Source: Parvibaculum sedimenti
GTDB lineage: Bacteria > Pseudomonadota > Alphaproteobacteria > Parvibaculales > Parvibaculaceae
NCBI RefSeq assembly: GCF_009184905.1
Contig: NZ_WESC01000007.1
Location: 162,461 to 226,460 of the forward strand
DNA length: 64,000 nt
Direction: 5' to 3'
The notes under the pieces were generated by a model. That model worked only from the letters and a program-made list of their open reading frames with translations, made no database searches and was not told the origin of the DNA. Positions within the stretch are counted from its first letter, which is position 1, and every line of letters begins with the position of its first letter. The position numbers and the translations under genes were made by a program. This document shows, piece by piece, positions 1-8,895 of this stretch.

Positions 1-1
1 T

Positions 2-1045
2 CCCGGCCTGAAGCCGATGCACATGATCCTCGATGCCATCGGCTCGCTCGAACAGAACGGCTTGCCGAGCGCGCTTTTCGCCGATGTGCATCCCAATCCC
101 ATCGGCGCCGATGTCGAAGCGGGCCTCAAGGTTTTCCGCAACGGCAAGCATGACGGCGTGATCGTCTTCGGCGGCGGCAGCGCCATGGATGCGGGCAAGG
201 CCATCGCCTTCATGTCAGGTCAGACGCGGCCCATGTGGGACTATGAGGACCGTGAGGACTGGTGGACCCGCGCCGATGCGAAGGGCATCGCCCCCATCGT
301 CGCCGTGCCAACGACTGCCGGCACGGGCTCTGAAGTCGGTCGCGCCGCCGTCATCACCGATGAGCGCGACCACACAAAGAAGATCATCTTCCATCCGAAG
401 ATGCAGCCCGTGGAAGTGATCGCGGACCCGGAACTCACCGTCGGCCTCCCCGCCCACATTACGGCGGCGACGGGCATGGATGCCCTCTCGCACAATCTCG
501 AAGCCTATTGCTCGCCCTTCTGGCATCCGATGGCGCAAGGCATCGCGCTCGAAGGCATGCGGCTCGTAAAGGACTGGCTGCCCACCGCTGTCAAACAGGG
601 CAGCAATATCGAGGCGCGTTCCTACATGCTGGCGGCATCCTCGATGGGCGCGACCGCGTTCCAGAAGGGCCTCGGCGCCATGCATTCGATGAGCCATCCC
701 TGCTCGTCGCTGCGCGGCACGCATCACGGCCTCACCAATGCCGTCGTCATGCCCTATGTGCTTGTCCACAACAAATCCGCGATCGAGGAAAAGCTCGCCG
801 CGGCGGCGCGCTACATGGGCCTCAAGGATCAGAGCTTCAACGGCTATGTCGATTGGGTGCTGGCGATCCGCGAGGAAATCGGCATTCCGCACACGCTGAA
901 GGAAATCGGCGTCGATCTCGACGCGATCCCGGAAGCCGCGCCCATGGCGCTCGAAGATCCGTCGACCGGCGGCAACCCGTTGCCCATGACCGTTGGCGAT
1001 TATGAAAAGCTCTATCGCAACGCGATCGAGGGCCGCCTCGTCTGA
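2..1045 (+). CDS. Iron-containing alcohol dehydrogenase (5'-truncated by window edge)
   Basis: NAD(P)-dependent oxidation of an alcohol or reduction of an aldehyde by the group III, metal-dependent alcohol dehydrogenase family. The reading frame is open to base 2, so the true start lies left of the window; about 347 residues are visible of a usual 380-390. Visible family marks are the dinucleotide motif GGGSAMDAGKA, the TTAGTGSE segment, and the metal-ligand region GMDALSHNLEAY followed by SMSHPCSSLRGTHHG with the conserved histidines. The stop is 3 bases from the stop of the convergent small gene at 1049. The substrate cannot be read from the sequence; some relatives act on butanol, lactaldehyde or 1,3-propanediol. 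Confidence 0.9.
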   Translation, partial: PGLKPMHMILDAIGSLEQNGLPSALFADVHPNPIGADVEAGLKVFRNGKHDGVIVFGGGSAMDAGKAIAFMSGQTRPMWDYEDREDWWTRADAKGIAPIVAVPTTAGTGSEVGRAAVITDERDHTKKIIFHPKMQPVEVIADPELTVGLPAHITAATGMDALSHNLEAYCSPFWHPMAQGIALEGMRLVKDWLPTAVKQGSNIEARSYMLAASSMGATAFQKGLGAMHSMSHPCSSLRGTHHGLTNAVVMPYVLVHNKSAIEEKLAAAARYMGLKDQSFNGYVDWVLAIREEIGIPHTLKEIGVDLDAIPEAAPMALEDPSTGGNPLPMTVGDYEKLYRNAIEGRLV

Positions 1046-1048
1046 CGA

Positions 1049-1387
1049 CTACTCGGGATGGCCCGGCACCCATGCGCCATTGGCGTCGTGGTGGCCGGGC
1101 ACCCATCCTTGCGATTTCTGCCCCGGCTCGGCGGGCGCGTGCACCGGCCCCGTACTCTCATAGGTCGGCACGTATCCCTGCTTGCTCTGATGCCCCGGCA
1201 CAATGCGGCTCGGAGGCTCGACAGCAGGCGGCTTTTGCTGCTGCGTTTTCGGCTGCGTCGAAATGACCGGAGGCGTCGCGGGCCTCACCGGCTCCCACGG
1301 AAATTGGCCCGCATATAGCGGCGTCATCGCGCCAAAAAGCGCGAAAAAAGCTGCAATCGTTTGAATCCGGATACGCATGGCACACAT
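1049..1387 (-). CDS. Small exported protein with WVPGH repeats, function unknown
   Basis: A 112-residue protein that I do not recognise as a named family. The start at 1387 is chosen because GAGGAGG lies 8 bases upstream; an internal Met at 1378 is the alternative. It opens with a signal peptide (hydrophobic IQTIAAFFALFGAMTPLYAG), followed by a Pro/Gln-rich linker. The C-terminal half carries spaced VPGH motifs: RIVPGHQSKQGYVP, then GWVPGHHDANGAWVPGHPE. Repeats of this kind occur in several small periplasmic or outer-membrane proteins of Proteobacteria. It is transcribed away from panC and converges on the alcohol dehydrogenase. Confidence 0.6.
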   Translation of the reverse strand: MCAMRIRIQTIAAFFALFGAMTPLYAGQFPWEPVRPATPPVISTQPKTQQQKPPAVEPPSRIVPGHQSKQGYVPTYESTGPVHAPAEPGQKSQGWVPGHHDANGAWVPGHPE

Positions 1388-1475
1388 ATGGGAAGCCTCC
1401 TCGCGCTTCGCCAGCCTCGTTGAGGACACTAGCTCAATCGTTTAAGGTCCGCCCGGATTTCCCGGAGAAGCGACC

Positions 1476-2342
1476 ATGACCATCGACACGACCAGCTATG
1501 CCATCCCCGTTGCGCGCAGCGTCGCGAGCCTTCGCGCCGTCATTGCGGACTGGCGCAAGCAAGGACTGAAAGTCGGCCTCGTTCCGACCATGGGTGCACT
1601 TCACTCCGGCCACCTTTCGCTCGTCGATCTTGCAAAAACGAAAGTCGACCGCGTCGTCGTCTCGATATTCGTCAACCCGACGCAATTCGCGCCGAACGAG
1701 GATTTCGGCGCCTATCCGCGCACCGAAGCCGCCGATGCCGAAAAGCTCGCCGGACATGGCGACCTCATCTTCGCCCCCTCGGCTGCGGAAATGTATCACC
1801 CCGGTTTTTCGACCACGGTTTCTGTCGCAGGCGTTTCCGCGCCGCTCGAAGGCCAGTTCCGCCCGACGCATTTCGCGGGCGTCGCCACCGTCGTCGCGAA
1901 GTTGCTCATTCAGGCGCTTCCCGATATTGCCTGTTTCGGCGAGAAGGACTGGCAACAGCTCGCCGTCATCCGCCGCATGGCCGAAGACCTCGACATTCCG
2001 GTCGAAATCCTCGGCGGCGCGATCCTGCGCGAAGCCGACGGCCTCGCCATGTCGTCACGCAATGTCTATCTCTCGGAACGGGAGCGGGAGGCGGCAGGCC
2101 AGTTGAACGTGATCCTGCGCGAAACGGCGGCGAAGGTCGCGGCCGGCACGATCATTCCCGAAGCGACAAGCGAAGGCGCGGACCGCATCCGCGCGCTTGG
2201 CTTCGACCATGTGGATTATCTGGAAGTGCGCGACGCCGCATCGCTGGAGATTTTCCCGTCGGGCCATCCAACCGCGCCCGCACGCATTCTCGTCGCCGCT
2301 AAGATCGGCCGCACGCGCCTCATCGACAATATGCCGGTCTAG
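1476..2342 (+). CDS. panC: Pantoate--beta-alanine ligase (pantothenate synthetase)
   Basis: Joins pantoate and beta-alanine with ATP to give pantothenate, the vitamin B5 precursor of coenzyme A; cytoplasmic. The 288-residue length is normal for the family. The nucleotidyltransferase motif PTMGALHSGH (HxGH at residues 43-46), the FVNPTQF segment, FGEKDWQQL and the late MSSRNVYLS motif are all present. GGAG sits 8-9 bases before the ATG. It stands alone here, without panB or panD next to it. Its TAG stop shares the palindromic CTAG with the stop of the convergent DUF1489 gene. Confidence 0.97.
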   Translation: MTIDTTSYAIPVARSVASLRAVIADWRKQGLKVGLVPTMGALHSGHLSLVDLAKTKVDRVVVSIFVNPTQFAPNEDFGAYPRTEAADAEKLAGHGDLIFAPSAAEMYHPGFSTTVSVAGVSAPLEGQFRPTHFAGVATVVAKLLIQALPDIACFGEKDWQQLAVIRRMAEDLDIPVEILGGAILREADGLAMSSRNVYLSEREREAAGQLNVILRETAAKVAAGTIIPEATSEGADRIRALGFDHVDYLEVRDAASLEIFPSGHPTAPARILVAAKIGRTRLIDNMPV

Positions 2343-2773
2343 AGCAAGCCCAGCTCCTCCAGCTCGCGACGCATGTCTTCCGGCATGTCGTCAACCTCAT
2401 CCACGCCCTTCACATCCTCGGGCGCGTCCTTCGGGTCGAGATAGCGCCATCCCTGAAAGGGGCGGCGCTCGCGGCGGCGCACCAGCACGATTTCAGGATC
2501 GAGCACCAGGCGGCAACGCTTGATGCCCTCGCCATCGACGAAGGGTTCGATCTCCACGATCCGTTGCCGACAGCGGATGATGCCCTTCATCACCCAGTAG
2601 AGCGATCCGCCTTCGAGGATTTCCGCCGCCCGCGTCGGCACCATTCGTGTGACGTGCGCGAGCATGGGCTTCTCCTTGCGCTTGCGCTTCTCCGCAAGAC
2701 GCTCGGCCTGCCAGGACCGCAGATCCTCGACGTCGTCCGCGCCGACACAAAGCTTGATGAGATGAAGCGTCAC
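2339..2773 (-). CDS. DUF1489 family protein
   Basis: A 144-residue protein of the alphaproteobacterial DUF1489 family, recognised by the opening TLHLIKLCVGADDVEDLRSW and the conserved middle TRMVPTRAAEILEGGSLYWV. The biochemical role is unknown. The start is taken as the GTG at 2773, which overlaps the TGA of liuD by four bases (GTGA), so translation is probably coupled. A longer reading upstream in the same frame gives Arg/Gly-rich sequence typical of an out-of-frame reading of liuD and is rejected. The C-terminus is acidic (DVKGVDEVDDMPEDMRREL). Confidence 0.85.
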   Translation of the reverse strand: MTLHLIKLCVGADDVEDLRSWQAERLAEKRKRKEKPMLAHVTRMVPTRAAEILEGGSLYWVMKGIIRCRQRIVEIEPFVDGEGIKRCRLVLDPEIVLVRRRERRPFQGWRYLDPKDAPEDVKGVDEVDDMPEDMRRELEELGLL

Positions 2774-4770
2774 GCCTCGTCCTTCTTGACCTCGAACACG
2801 ACCAGCGCCGCACCCGCCTCCACCTGATCGCCGGGCGCGACATTGACTGAGGCTATGATGCCATCGGCCGCCGCCGCAAGCGTCTGCTCCATCTTCATCG
2901 CTTCCATGATGACGAGGCCCGTGCCCTTCTTCACATGGACGCCCGCCTCCGCCATGACGGCCACGATCTTGCCCGGCATGGGCGATTTCAGCGCGCCCGT
3001 GTCGCCCTCCGTCGCCACATCGACATCGAGCGGATCGGGAATGGTGAAATCGCGGGTAGCACCGCGCAGGATCACGCTGAAGCCGCACCCGACGCTCACG
3101 AAGCCCGCCTTGAACCGCAGACCATCGACCGTTGCGACGATCTCGCCTTGCGCATTCATCGCGCCAGCCAAGAGATGCTCAACGCCGTGATGCGTGAAGC
3201 GCCACCCCTGATCCTCTGGCGTAACACGAATGCTCAGCACCTCATCTCCCAGCATAAGCTTCAACGTCTCGCTTCGGGCGCCGCCAAGCGTCCAACTATC
3301 CGAGGCTACCCAAGGCGACCGGCGGTCGCCTGCAAGCGCCTCCGCACGCGCCAAAAAATGGCCAACCAGCGCTGCGCCGATCACATGCGCATCAAGCGTC
3401 TCCACCGGTACAAGCGCGGCGATATGACGGTCGATATAGCCCGTGTCGATATCGGCCTCACGGAACGGATCATGCCCCATGATCTCGGCAAGGAAAGCGA
3501 GATTGGTGCGCGGGCCCGCCACTTCCGTATCGAGCAGGAAGCGACGCATCTTCGCCAGCGCCGCCGTGCGGTCCTCGCCATGCGCGATGATCTTGCCGAT
3601 CATCGGATCGTAGAACATGGAAACTTCGTCGCCCTCCTCCACGCCCATATCGGCGCGAATGCCTTCTTCTTCCGGCAGGCGCAAGCGCGTCAGCTTGCCG
3701 GTCGAGGGGAAGAAGTTTTTTGCCGGGTCTTCGGCGTAGAGACGCACTTCGACGGCATGACCGTTGAGCGGAATGTCCTTCTGCGCCAGCGGCAATCTCT
3801 CGCCGGCTGCGACGCGGAGCTGCCATTCGACGAGGTCGGTGCCGGTGATCGCTTCGGTCACGGGATGCTCGACCTGAAGCCGCGTGTTCATTTCCATGAA
3901 CCAGAAGGCGTCAGCGCGAAGCCCGTTGGAACCGTCGGCGATGAATTCCACCGTGCCCGCGCCGCGATAGCCGATGGCCTTGACCGCCGCCACCGCCGCC
4001 TCGCCCATGGCGCGGCGCATCTCTTCGGGCATTCCCGGTGCAGGCGCTTCCTCGATCACCTTCTGGTGGCGCCGCTGCAGCGAGCAATCGCGCTCGTGCA
4101 GATAGACGGCATTGCCATGCGCATCGGCAAAGACCTGGATTTCGATATGGCGCGGACGCGTGACATATTTTTCGATCAATACACGTTCGTCGCCAAAGGC
4201 GGCCAGTGCCTCGCGCTGCGCGCTCTTGAGTTCCGTCGCGAAGGAGGCCGGCTCGTCCACGCGGCGCATGCCCTTGCCGCCGCCGCCCGCCACCGCCTTG
4301 ATGAGAACGGGATAGCCGATCTTCTGTGCTTCGCCCTCAAGAAAGAGCGCATCCTGCTCCGCGCCGTGATAGCCCGGAACGACGGGAACACCCGCCTTCT
4401 CCATCAGCGCCTTGGCGGCATCCTTCAAACCCATCGCCTTGATCGCGGATGCGGGCGGTCCGACGAAAATCAGTCCCGCCTTTTCGCAAGCCTCGGCGAA
4501 GGCGACATTCTCGGAGAGAAAACCATAGCCCGGATGGATCGCCTCCACGCCGGACCGCTTCGCGGCCTCGATGATCTTCTCGATGACGAGATAGGAATCC
4601 TTCGCCTGGGCAGACCCGATGTGAACGGCGGCGTCCGCCTGCCTGACATGATAGGCGCCAGCATCGGCATCGGAATAGACGGCCACGGTGCGCAACCCGA
4701 GGTGCTTTGCCGTGCGCATGACGCGCGCCGCGATCTCGCCGCGATTGGCGATGAGGAGTGAAGAAAACAT
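2770..4770 (-). CDS. liuD: 3-methylcrotonyl-CoA carboxylase, biotin-containing alpha subunit
   Basis: Carries biotin carboxylase and biotin carrier functions: it carboxylates its own biotin with ATP and bicarbonate and passes CO2 to the beta subunit for carboxylation of 3-methylcrotonyl-CoA in leucine breakdown. The 666 residues show the ATP-grasp biotin carboxylase (LIANRGEIAARVMRTAKHLG, HPGYGFLSEN, GGGGKGMR) and a C-terminal biotinyl domain with AMKMEQ; the biotinylated Lys is about residue 626. Assignment to methylcrotonyl rather than propionyl or acetyl rests mainly on its partner, the MccB-type subunit just upstream (4920-6527). A 149-base gap holding a branched palindrome separates the two. 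DUF1489 follows with a 4-base overlap. Confidence 0.88.
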   Translation of the reverse strand: MFSSLLIANRGEIAARVMRTAKHLGLRTVAVYSDADAGAYHVRQADAAVHIGSAQAKDSYLVIEKIIEAAKRSGVEAIHPGYGFLSENVAFAEACEKAGLIFVGPPASAIKAMGLKDAAKALMEKAGVPVVPGYHGAEQDALFLEGEAQKIGYPVLIKAVAGGGGKGMRRVDEPASFATELKSAQREALAAFGDERVLIEKYVTRPRHIEIQVFADAHGNAVYLHERDCSLQRRHQKVIEEAPAPGMPEEMRRAMGEAAVAAVKAIGYRGAGTVEFIADGSNGLRADAFWFMEMNTRLQVEHPVTEAITGTDLVEWQLRVAAGERLPLAQKDIPLNGHAVEVRLYAEDPAKNFFPSTGKLTRLRLPEEEGIRADMGVEEGDEVSMFYDPMIGKIIAHGEDRTAALAKMRRFLLDTEVAGPRTNLAFLAEIMGHDPFREADIDTGYIDRHIAALVPVETLDAHVIGAALVGHFLARAEALAGDRRSPWVASDSWTLGGARSETLKLMLGDEVLSIRVTPEDQGWRFTHHGVEHLLAGAMNAQGEIVATVDGLRFKAGFVSVGCGFSVILRGATRDFTIPDPLDVDVATEGDTGALKSPMPGKIVAVMAEAGVHVKKGTGLVIMEAMKMEQTLAAAADGIIASVNVAPGDQVEAGAALVVFEVKKDEA

Positions 4771-4793
4771 CAGACGAGACCCTTCTTATTTCC

Positions 4794-4886
4794 CGTCATG
4801 GCCCGGCTTGTCCGGGCCATCCACGTCTTCCGAACGGTTGCGATCACAGAAAGACGTGGATGCCCCGCATGAAGCGGGGCATGACG
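4794..4886. repeat. Branched palindromic intergenic repeat (REP-like)
   Basis: Lies between liuB and liuD. An outer stem CGTCATG (4794-4800) pairs with CATGACG (4880-4886). Inside it are a GC hairpin GCCCGG/CCGGGC (4801-4817), a second pair of arms, ATCCACGTCTT on the left and AAGACGTGGAT on the right, and another hairpin GCCCCGC/GCGGGGC (4862-4880). Such elements are scattered in alphaproteobacterial genomes near genes, where they can act as mRNA-stabilising or attenuating structures. Here it could lower or uncouple expression of liuD relative to liuB. Copy number in the genome cannot be judged from one window. Confidence 0.75.
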
Positions 4887-4919
4887 CCCGAGTTCAGGTG
4901 AGGAAGAATGCATGGCCCC

Positions 4920-6527
4920 TCACATCCGGAACACGCCGAAGCGCGTATCCGGTACTGGCGTGTTGAGCGTGGCGGAAAAGGCAAGCGCGAGGACGCGGCG
5001 GGTTTCGCGGGGCGTGATGATGCCGTCATCCCAGAGCCGCGCCGTGGCGAAATAGGGATGCCCTTCCTTCTCATATTGCGCGCGGATCGGCGCCTTGAAG
5101 CTGTCTTCGTCTTCCGCGCTCCAGCTTTCCCCGCGCGCTTCCATGCCTTCGCGCTTCACAGTGGCGAGAACGCTTGCCGCCTGTTCGCCGCCCATGACGG
5201 AGATGCGCGCATTGGGCCATGTGAAAAGGAAACGTGGAGAGTAGGCGCGTCCGCACATGCCGTAATTGCCCGCGCCGTAGGAGCCGCCGATGACCAGCGT
5301 GATCTTGGGCACATCGGCGCAGGCAACCGCCGTCACCATCTTCGCGCCGTCCTTCGCGATGCCGCCGGTTTCATATTCGCGGCCCACCATGAAGCCCGCG
5401 ATGTTCTGAAGGAACAGAAGCGGGATGCGGCGCTGGCAGCAAAGCTCGACGAAATGAGCAACCTTCAACGCCGACTCCGAAAAGAGAATGCCGTTATTCG
5501 CAACGATACCGATGGGAATGCCATGAAGCTTGGCAAAGCCGGTAACGACGGTCGTTCCGTAAAGCGCCTTGAACTCGTCGAACTCCGAACCGTCGACCAG
5601 CCGCGCAATGACCTCGCGCACATCGTACTGGATCGAAAGCGCGTGCGGCACGACGCCATCGAGTTCCGCCTCGTCGTAAAGCGGCGCAACCGGCTCTGAA
5701 AGCGGGATGTTCACTTGCTTCTGGCGGTTGAGCGTCGAGGCGATCTGACGCGCGATGGCAAGCGCGTGATTGTCGTCCATAGCGTAATGGTCGGTAACGC
5801 CCGACTTGCGCGAATGGACATCGGCGCCGCCGAGGTCTTCCGCCGTCACCACCTCGCCCGTCGCCGCTTTCACCAGCGGCGGCCCACCGAGGAAAATGGT
5901 GCCCTGCTTGCGCACGATGATCGTCTCATCCGACATGGCCGGCACATAGGCGCCGCCCGCCGTGCAGGAGCCCATGACGACTGCGACCTGCGGAATGCCC
6001 TTCGAGGACATGCGCGCCTGATTGTAGAAGATGCGGCCGAAATGCTCGCGGTCGGGGAAAATCTCCGCCTGGTTTGGCAGGTTCGCGCCCCCGCTATCGA
6101 CGAGATAGAAGCATGGCAGATTGTTCTCGAGCGCGACCTCCTGCGCGCGGAGATGCTTCTTCACCGTCACGGGATAATAGGTGCCGCCCTTGATCGTCGC
6201 ATCGTTGCAGACGATGACGCATTCCTGCCCCGCCACGCGGCCAATGCCAGTGATGATGCCCGCCGCGTTGATCGCTTCGCCATACATGCCATGCGCGGCC
6301 ATGGGCGACAGTTCGAGAAACGGCGTACCCGGATCGATGAGGCCATGCACGCGGTCGCGCGGCAGGAGCTTGCCCCGGGACACATGCCGTTCGCGCGAGC
6401 GCTGGTCGCCCCCCTCCGCCGCCTTTGCCCGTTCGGCCGCAAGCTCGGCGACGAGCCGCGACATGGCATCGGCGTTTTCCCTGAAGCGCGCATCGCGCGG
6501 ATTGATATTGGTCTTGAGAATGGACAT
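4920..6527 (-). CDS. liuB: 3-methylcrotonyl-CoA carboxylase, carboxyltransferase beta subunit
   Basis: Transfers the carboxyl group from biotin to 3-methylcrotonyl-CoA, giving 3-methylglutaconyl-CoA in leucine catabolism. The 535 residues show both halves of the carboxyltransferase fold. The signature [15 protein letters not shown] with [20 protein letters not shown] is typical of the MCC beta class rather than propionyl-CoA carboxylase; [17 protein letters not shown] and the C-terminal [16 protein letters not shown] oxyanion region are intact. It is divergent from a TetR gene across an 87-base control region with a palindrome, and is the first gene of liuB-liuD-DUF1489. Hydratase (liuC) and HMG-CoA lyase (liuE) genes are not in the window. 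Confidence 0.93.
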   Translation of the reverse strand: MSILKTNINPRDARFRENADAMSRLVAELAAERAKAAEGGDQRSRERHVSRGKLLPRDRVHGLIDPGTPFLELSPMAAHGMYGEAINAAGIITGIGRVAGQECVIVCNDATIKGGTYYPVTVKKHLRAQEVALENNLPCFYLVDSGGANLPNQAEIFPDREHFGRIFYNQARMSSKGIPQVAVVMGSCTAGGAYVPAMSDETIIVRKQGTIFLGGPPLVKAATGEVVTAEDLGGADVHSRKSGVTDHYAMDDNHALAIARQIASTLNRQKQVNIPLSEPVAPLYDEAELDGVVPHALSIQYDVREVIARLVDGSEFDEFKALYGTTVVTGFAKLHGIPIGIVANNGILFSESALKVAHFVELCCQRRIPLLFLQNIAGFMVGREYETGGIAKDGAKMVTAVACADVPKITLVIGGSYGAGNYGMCGRAYSPRFLFTWPNARISVMGGEQAASVLATVKREGMEARGESWSAEDEDSFKAPIRAQYEKEGHPYFATARLWDDGIITPRETRRVLALAFSATLNTPVPDTRFGVFRM

Positions 6528-6569
6528 GGGCGCGACCGGATGATTGAAGATGGGGCCGGACTGGTATAA

Positions 6570-6589
6570 AAACGATCATACGTTCGTTT
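6570..6589. promoter_or_regulatory. Palindromic operator candidate between liuB and the TetR gene
   Basis: An imperfect 20-base inverted repeat with outer arms AAACGA and TCGTTT (16 of 20 positions symmetric). It covers a possible minus-strand -10 for liuB (TATGAT at 6575-6580, with TTGTGG 17 bases further upstream). It also abuts a possible plus-strand -10 for the regulator (TATAAA at 6565-6570). This placement is what one expects for a TetR protein that represses both its own gene and the adjacent carboxylase operon. The match is by inspection only. Confidence 0.5.
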
Positions 6590-6614
6590 CCTGATCCCCA
6601 CAAGGCCGCCATTC

Positions 6615-7205
6615 ATGAGCAGAACCAGAGGTTCCTCCGGCCCGAAAACGCTGGCCGCCATCAACGAGGCCGGCCTCGACCTCATCTATACGGCCGGCTA
6701 CGAGGCCATGAGCCTTCGGGAACTCGCCGCCAAGGTTGGCCTTCAGCCGGGGTCGCTCTACAACCACATCGAAACGAAGCAGGACCTCCTCTTCGACCTC
6801 ATCCACAATCACATGGTGATGCTGCTCGCCCGCGTCGATGCGGAGCTTGAGGGCGTCGAGGGACCGGTCGAGCGGCTCAAGGCCTTCGTTGCCTTCCATC
6901 TCGACTATCACATCGAGCGCAAGCGCGAGGTCTTCATCGGCTCTGCCGAGCTGAGGAGCCTGACCCCGAAGAACCGCAAGACCATCGTGACGCTGCGCCG
7001 CGCCTATGAAGACCGGCTCTGCGATATTCTGAAAACGGGTGCAGCAAAAAGGCTCTTCGCGGTCTCGGATATTCGCGTGACGGCCTATGCCCTGCTCGCC
7101 ATGCTCACGGGCATCTGCACGTGGTACGATCCCAAGGGCCGCGTCAGCCGCCGGAAGCTGATCGACATTCACACGCGCCTCGTACTCGACGGCGTGACGG
7201 CATAA
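6615..7205 (+). CDS. TetR/AcrR family transcriptional regulator, probable regulator of the liu genes
   Basis: A 196-residue one-domain DNA-binding regulator. The N-terminal helix-turn-helix is clear: YEAMSLRELAAKVGLQPGSL followed by YNHIETKQDLLFDLI, roughly residues 30-65. The C-terminal helical domain should bind a ligand, plausibly an acyl-CoA, given the neighbours. It is transcribed divergently from liuB with the palindrome at 6570-6589 between them, so local autorepression and control of liuB-liuD is the simplest inference. The NTF2-like gene follows 12 bases downstream in the same direction. Confidence 0.88.
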   Translation: MSRTRGSSGPKTLAAINEAGLDLIYTAGYEAMSLRELAAKVGLQPGSLYNHIETKQDLLFDLIHNHMVMLLARVDAELEGVEGPVERLKAFVAFHLDYHIERKREVFIGSAELRSLTPKNRKTIVTLRRAYEDRLCDILKTGAAKRLFAVSDIRVTAYALLAMLTGICTWYDPKGRVSRRKLIDIHTRLVLDGVTA

Positions 7206-7217
7206 GAGGGAGAAGAC

Positions 7218-7613
7218 ATGTCCAGCGAAGCAAAGGCGTTTCTCACGCGCTGGTACGCCTATATGGAAAATCCGACACCTGAGGTTCTCGACGATCTGGT
7301 CGCCGAGGATGCGGGCATTTCCTCGCCCGCCTTCTACAAGCCGAAATATTCAAAAGCCTACGTGATCTCGATCCTCAATGCCGTCAACGAGGGCTTCGAG
7401 GATTTCGTCTACAAGAAGGAATGGATCGACGGACGCGACATCATCCTCGAATTCGAGACGAGGATCGGCGACGTCAATCTGAAGGGCATCGACCGTATCA
7501 CGGTGGATGAGAACGCGCAGATGAAGCACATCGAAGTGCTCATCCGCCCGCTCAATGGCCTCATCGCGCTCGCCGAACACGTCAAGGCGACGCTGGCGAA
7601 AGCCGCCGCCTGA
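7218..7613 (+). CDS. NTF2-like (SnoaL-type) small protein
   Basis: A 131-residue protein whose pattern fits the nuclear transport factor 2/SnoaL fold: an N-terminal helix with RWYAYMENPTPEVLDDLVAEDA, then alternating strands (IILEFETRIGDVNLKGIDRITVDE) ending in HIEVLIRPLNGLIALAEHV. Members include small-molecule isomerases, hydrolases and proteins without catalysis; no catalytic assignment is possible. An AGAGGGAGAAGAC ribosome-binding site precedes the ATG. It is probably cotranscribed with the TetR gene, and its stop directly abuts the stop of the convergent thiolase. Confidence 0.7.
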   Translation: MSSEAKAFLTRWYAYMENPTPEVLDDLVAEDAGISSPAFYKPKYSKAYVISILNAVNEGFEDFVYKKEWIDGRDIILEFETRIGDVNLKGIDRITVDENAQMKHIEVLIRPLNGLIALAEHVKATLAKAAA

Positions 7614-8810
7614 TTACATCAGTTCGACCGCAAGCGCCGTCGCTTCGCCACCGCCGATGCAGAGCGAGGCGACGCCGCGCTTGCCGCCGCCCTGCTTCAG
7701 CGCGTTGAGCAGCGTCACGACGATGCGCGCGCCCGACGCGCCGATGGGATGGCCCAGCGCCGTCGCGCCGCCATAGACGTTGATGTTGTCATGGCTGAGA
7801 CCGATCTCCTTCATCGCCGCCATGACGACGATGGCGAAGGCTTCGTTGATCTCATAGGCATCGACGTCGGTGGCCTTCCAGCCCGTCTGCTCGAAAAGCT
7901 TGTTGATCGCACCGACTGGCGCGGTGGTGAACCAGGCGGGCGCTTGCGCGAAACCGGAATGGCCGCGGATCGCGGCGAGCGGCTTCAGGCCGCGCTTTTC
8001 CGCCTCCGAAAGACGCATGAGGACGAGCGCGGCGGCGCCATCCGAAATCGAGCTGGCATTGGCCGCCGTCACCGTGCCGTCTTTGGCAAAGGCGGCCTTC
8101 AGCGTCGGGATCTTCGCGGGGTCGGCCTTCAGCGGCTGCTCGTCCTGAATGACCTCGATCTCACCCTTGCGGCTCTGCACCGCGACGGGAACGATTTCAG
8201 GCGCGAAACTGCCGCCCTCGATGGCGCGCCTGGCGCGGGCAAGCGACTCCATCGCATAGGCGTCCTGCGCCTCGCGCGAGAACTGATAGTGCTTCGCCGT
8301 CTCTTCGGCATAGGTGCCCATCAACCGGCCTTCATAGGCGTCCTCAAGCCCGTCGAGGAACATGTGGTCCTTCACCTCGCCATGGCCGAGGCGATAGCCA
8401 CCGCGCGCCTTGGGCAACAGGTAAGGCGCATTGGTCATGCTCTCCATGCCGCCCGCGATGATGACGTCGCCATGGCCGAGCGCCAGCGCGTCATGGGCAA
8501 GCATGATGGCCTTCATGCCCGAGCCGCAGACCTTGCTCACCGTGGTGCAGCGCGTCGACTGGTCGAGGCCCCCCTTGAGCGCCGCCTGCCGCGCTGGCGC
8601 CTGCTTCGCGCCGGCCGAGAGCACACAGCCCATCATCACCTCATCGACACCTCCCGACGAAAGCCCAGCCCGTTCCGCCGCCGCGCGCACGGCGACCGCG
8701 CCGAGGTCGGGGCCGGAGATGTCCGACAACGCGCCCTGAAACCCGCCCATGGGGGTCCGCGCCGCGCTCGCGATGACGATCGGGTCGGTGCTGTTACGGG
8801 TCTGTGTCAT
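7614..8810 (-). CDS. Acetyl-CoA C-acetyltransferase (thiolase)
   Basis: Condenses or cleaves acetoacetyl-CoA-type substrates; in this setting it likely finishes leucine or fatty-acid breakdown. The 398 residues carry all thiolase II marks: the nucleophile Cys95 in VSKVCGSGMK, NEAFA, the GGATALGHPIGASGAR histidine motif, and the C-terminal LCIGGGEATA with the proton-relay Cys. The degradative or biosynthetic direction cannot be told from sequence. It sits alone on the minus strand between the TetR/NTF2 pair and the divergent PAP2 gene, within the liu neighbourhood. Confidence 0.93.
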   Translation of the reverse strand: MTQTRNSTDPIVIASAARTPMGGFQGALSDISGPDLGAVAVRAAAERAGLSSGGVDEVMMGCVLSAGAKQAPARQAALKGGLDQSTRCTTVSKVCGSGMKAIMLAHDALALGHGDVIIAGGMESMTNAPYLLPKARGGYRLGHGEVKDHMFLDGLEDAYEGRLMGTYAEETAKHYQFSREAQDAYAMESLARARRAIEGGSFAPEIVPVAVQSRKGEIEVIQDEQPLKADPAKIPTLKAAFAKDGTVTAANASSISDGAAALVLMRLSEAEKRGLKPLAAIRGHSGFAQAPAWFTTAPVGAINKLFEQTGWKATDVDAYEINEAFAIVVMAAMKEIGLSHDNINVYGGATALGHPIGASGARIVVTLLNALKQGGGKRGVASLCIGGGEATALAVELM

Positions 8811-8895
8811 GGCTGCGTTTCCACGTTAAATTGTTTCCGAAGGCTTGGATTCGGGGGGAACCCTAGCCCAAAACTCATGAGGGGGGAAAGTTCGC

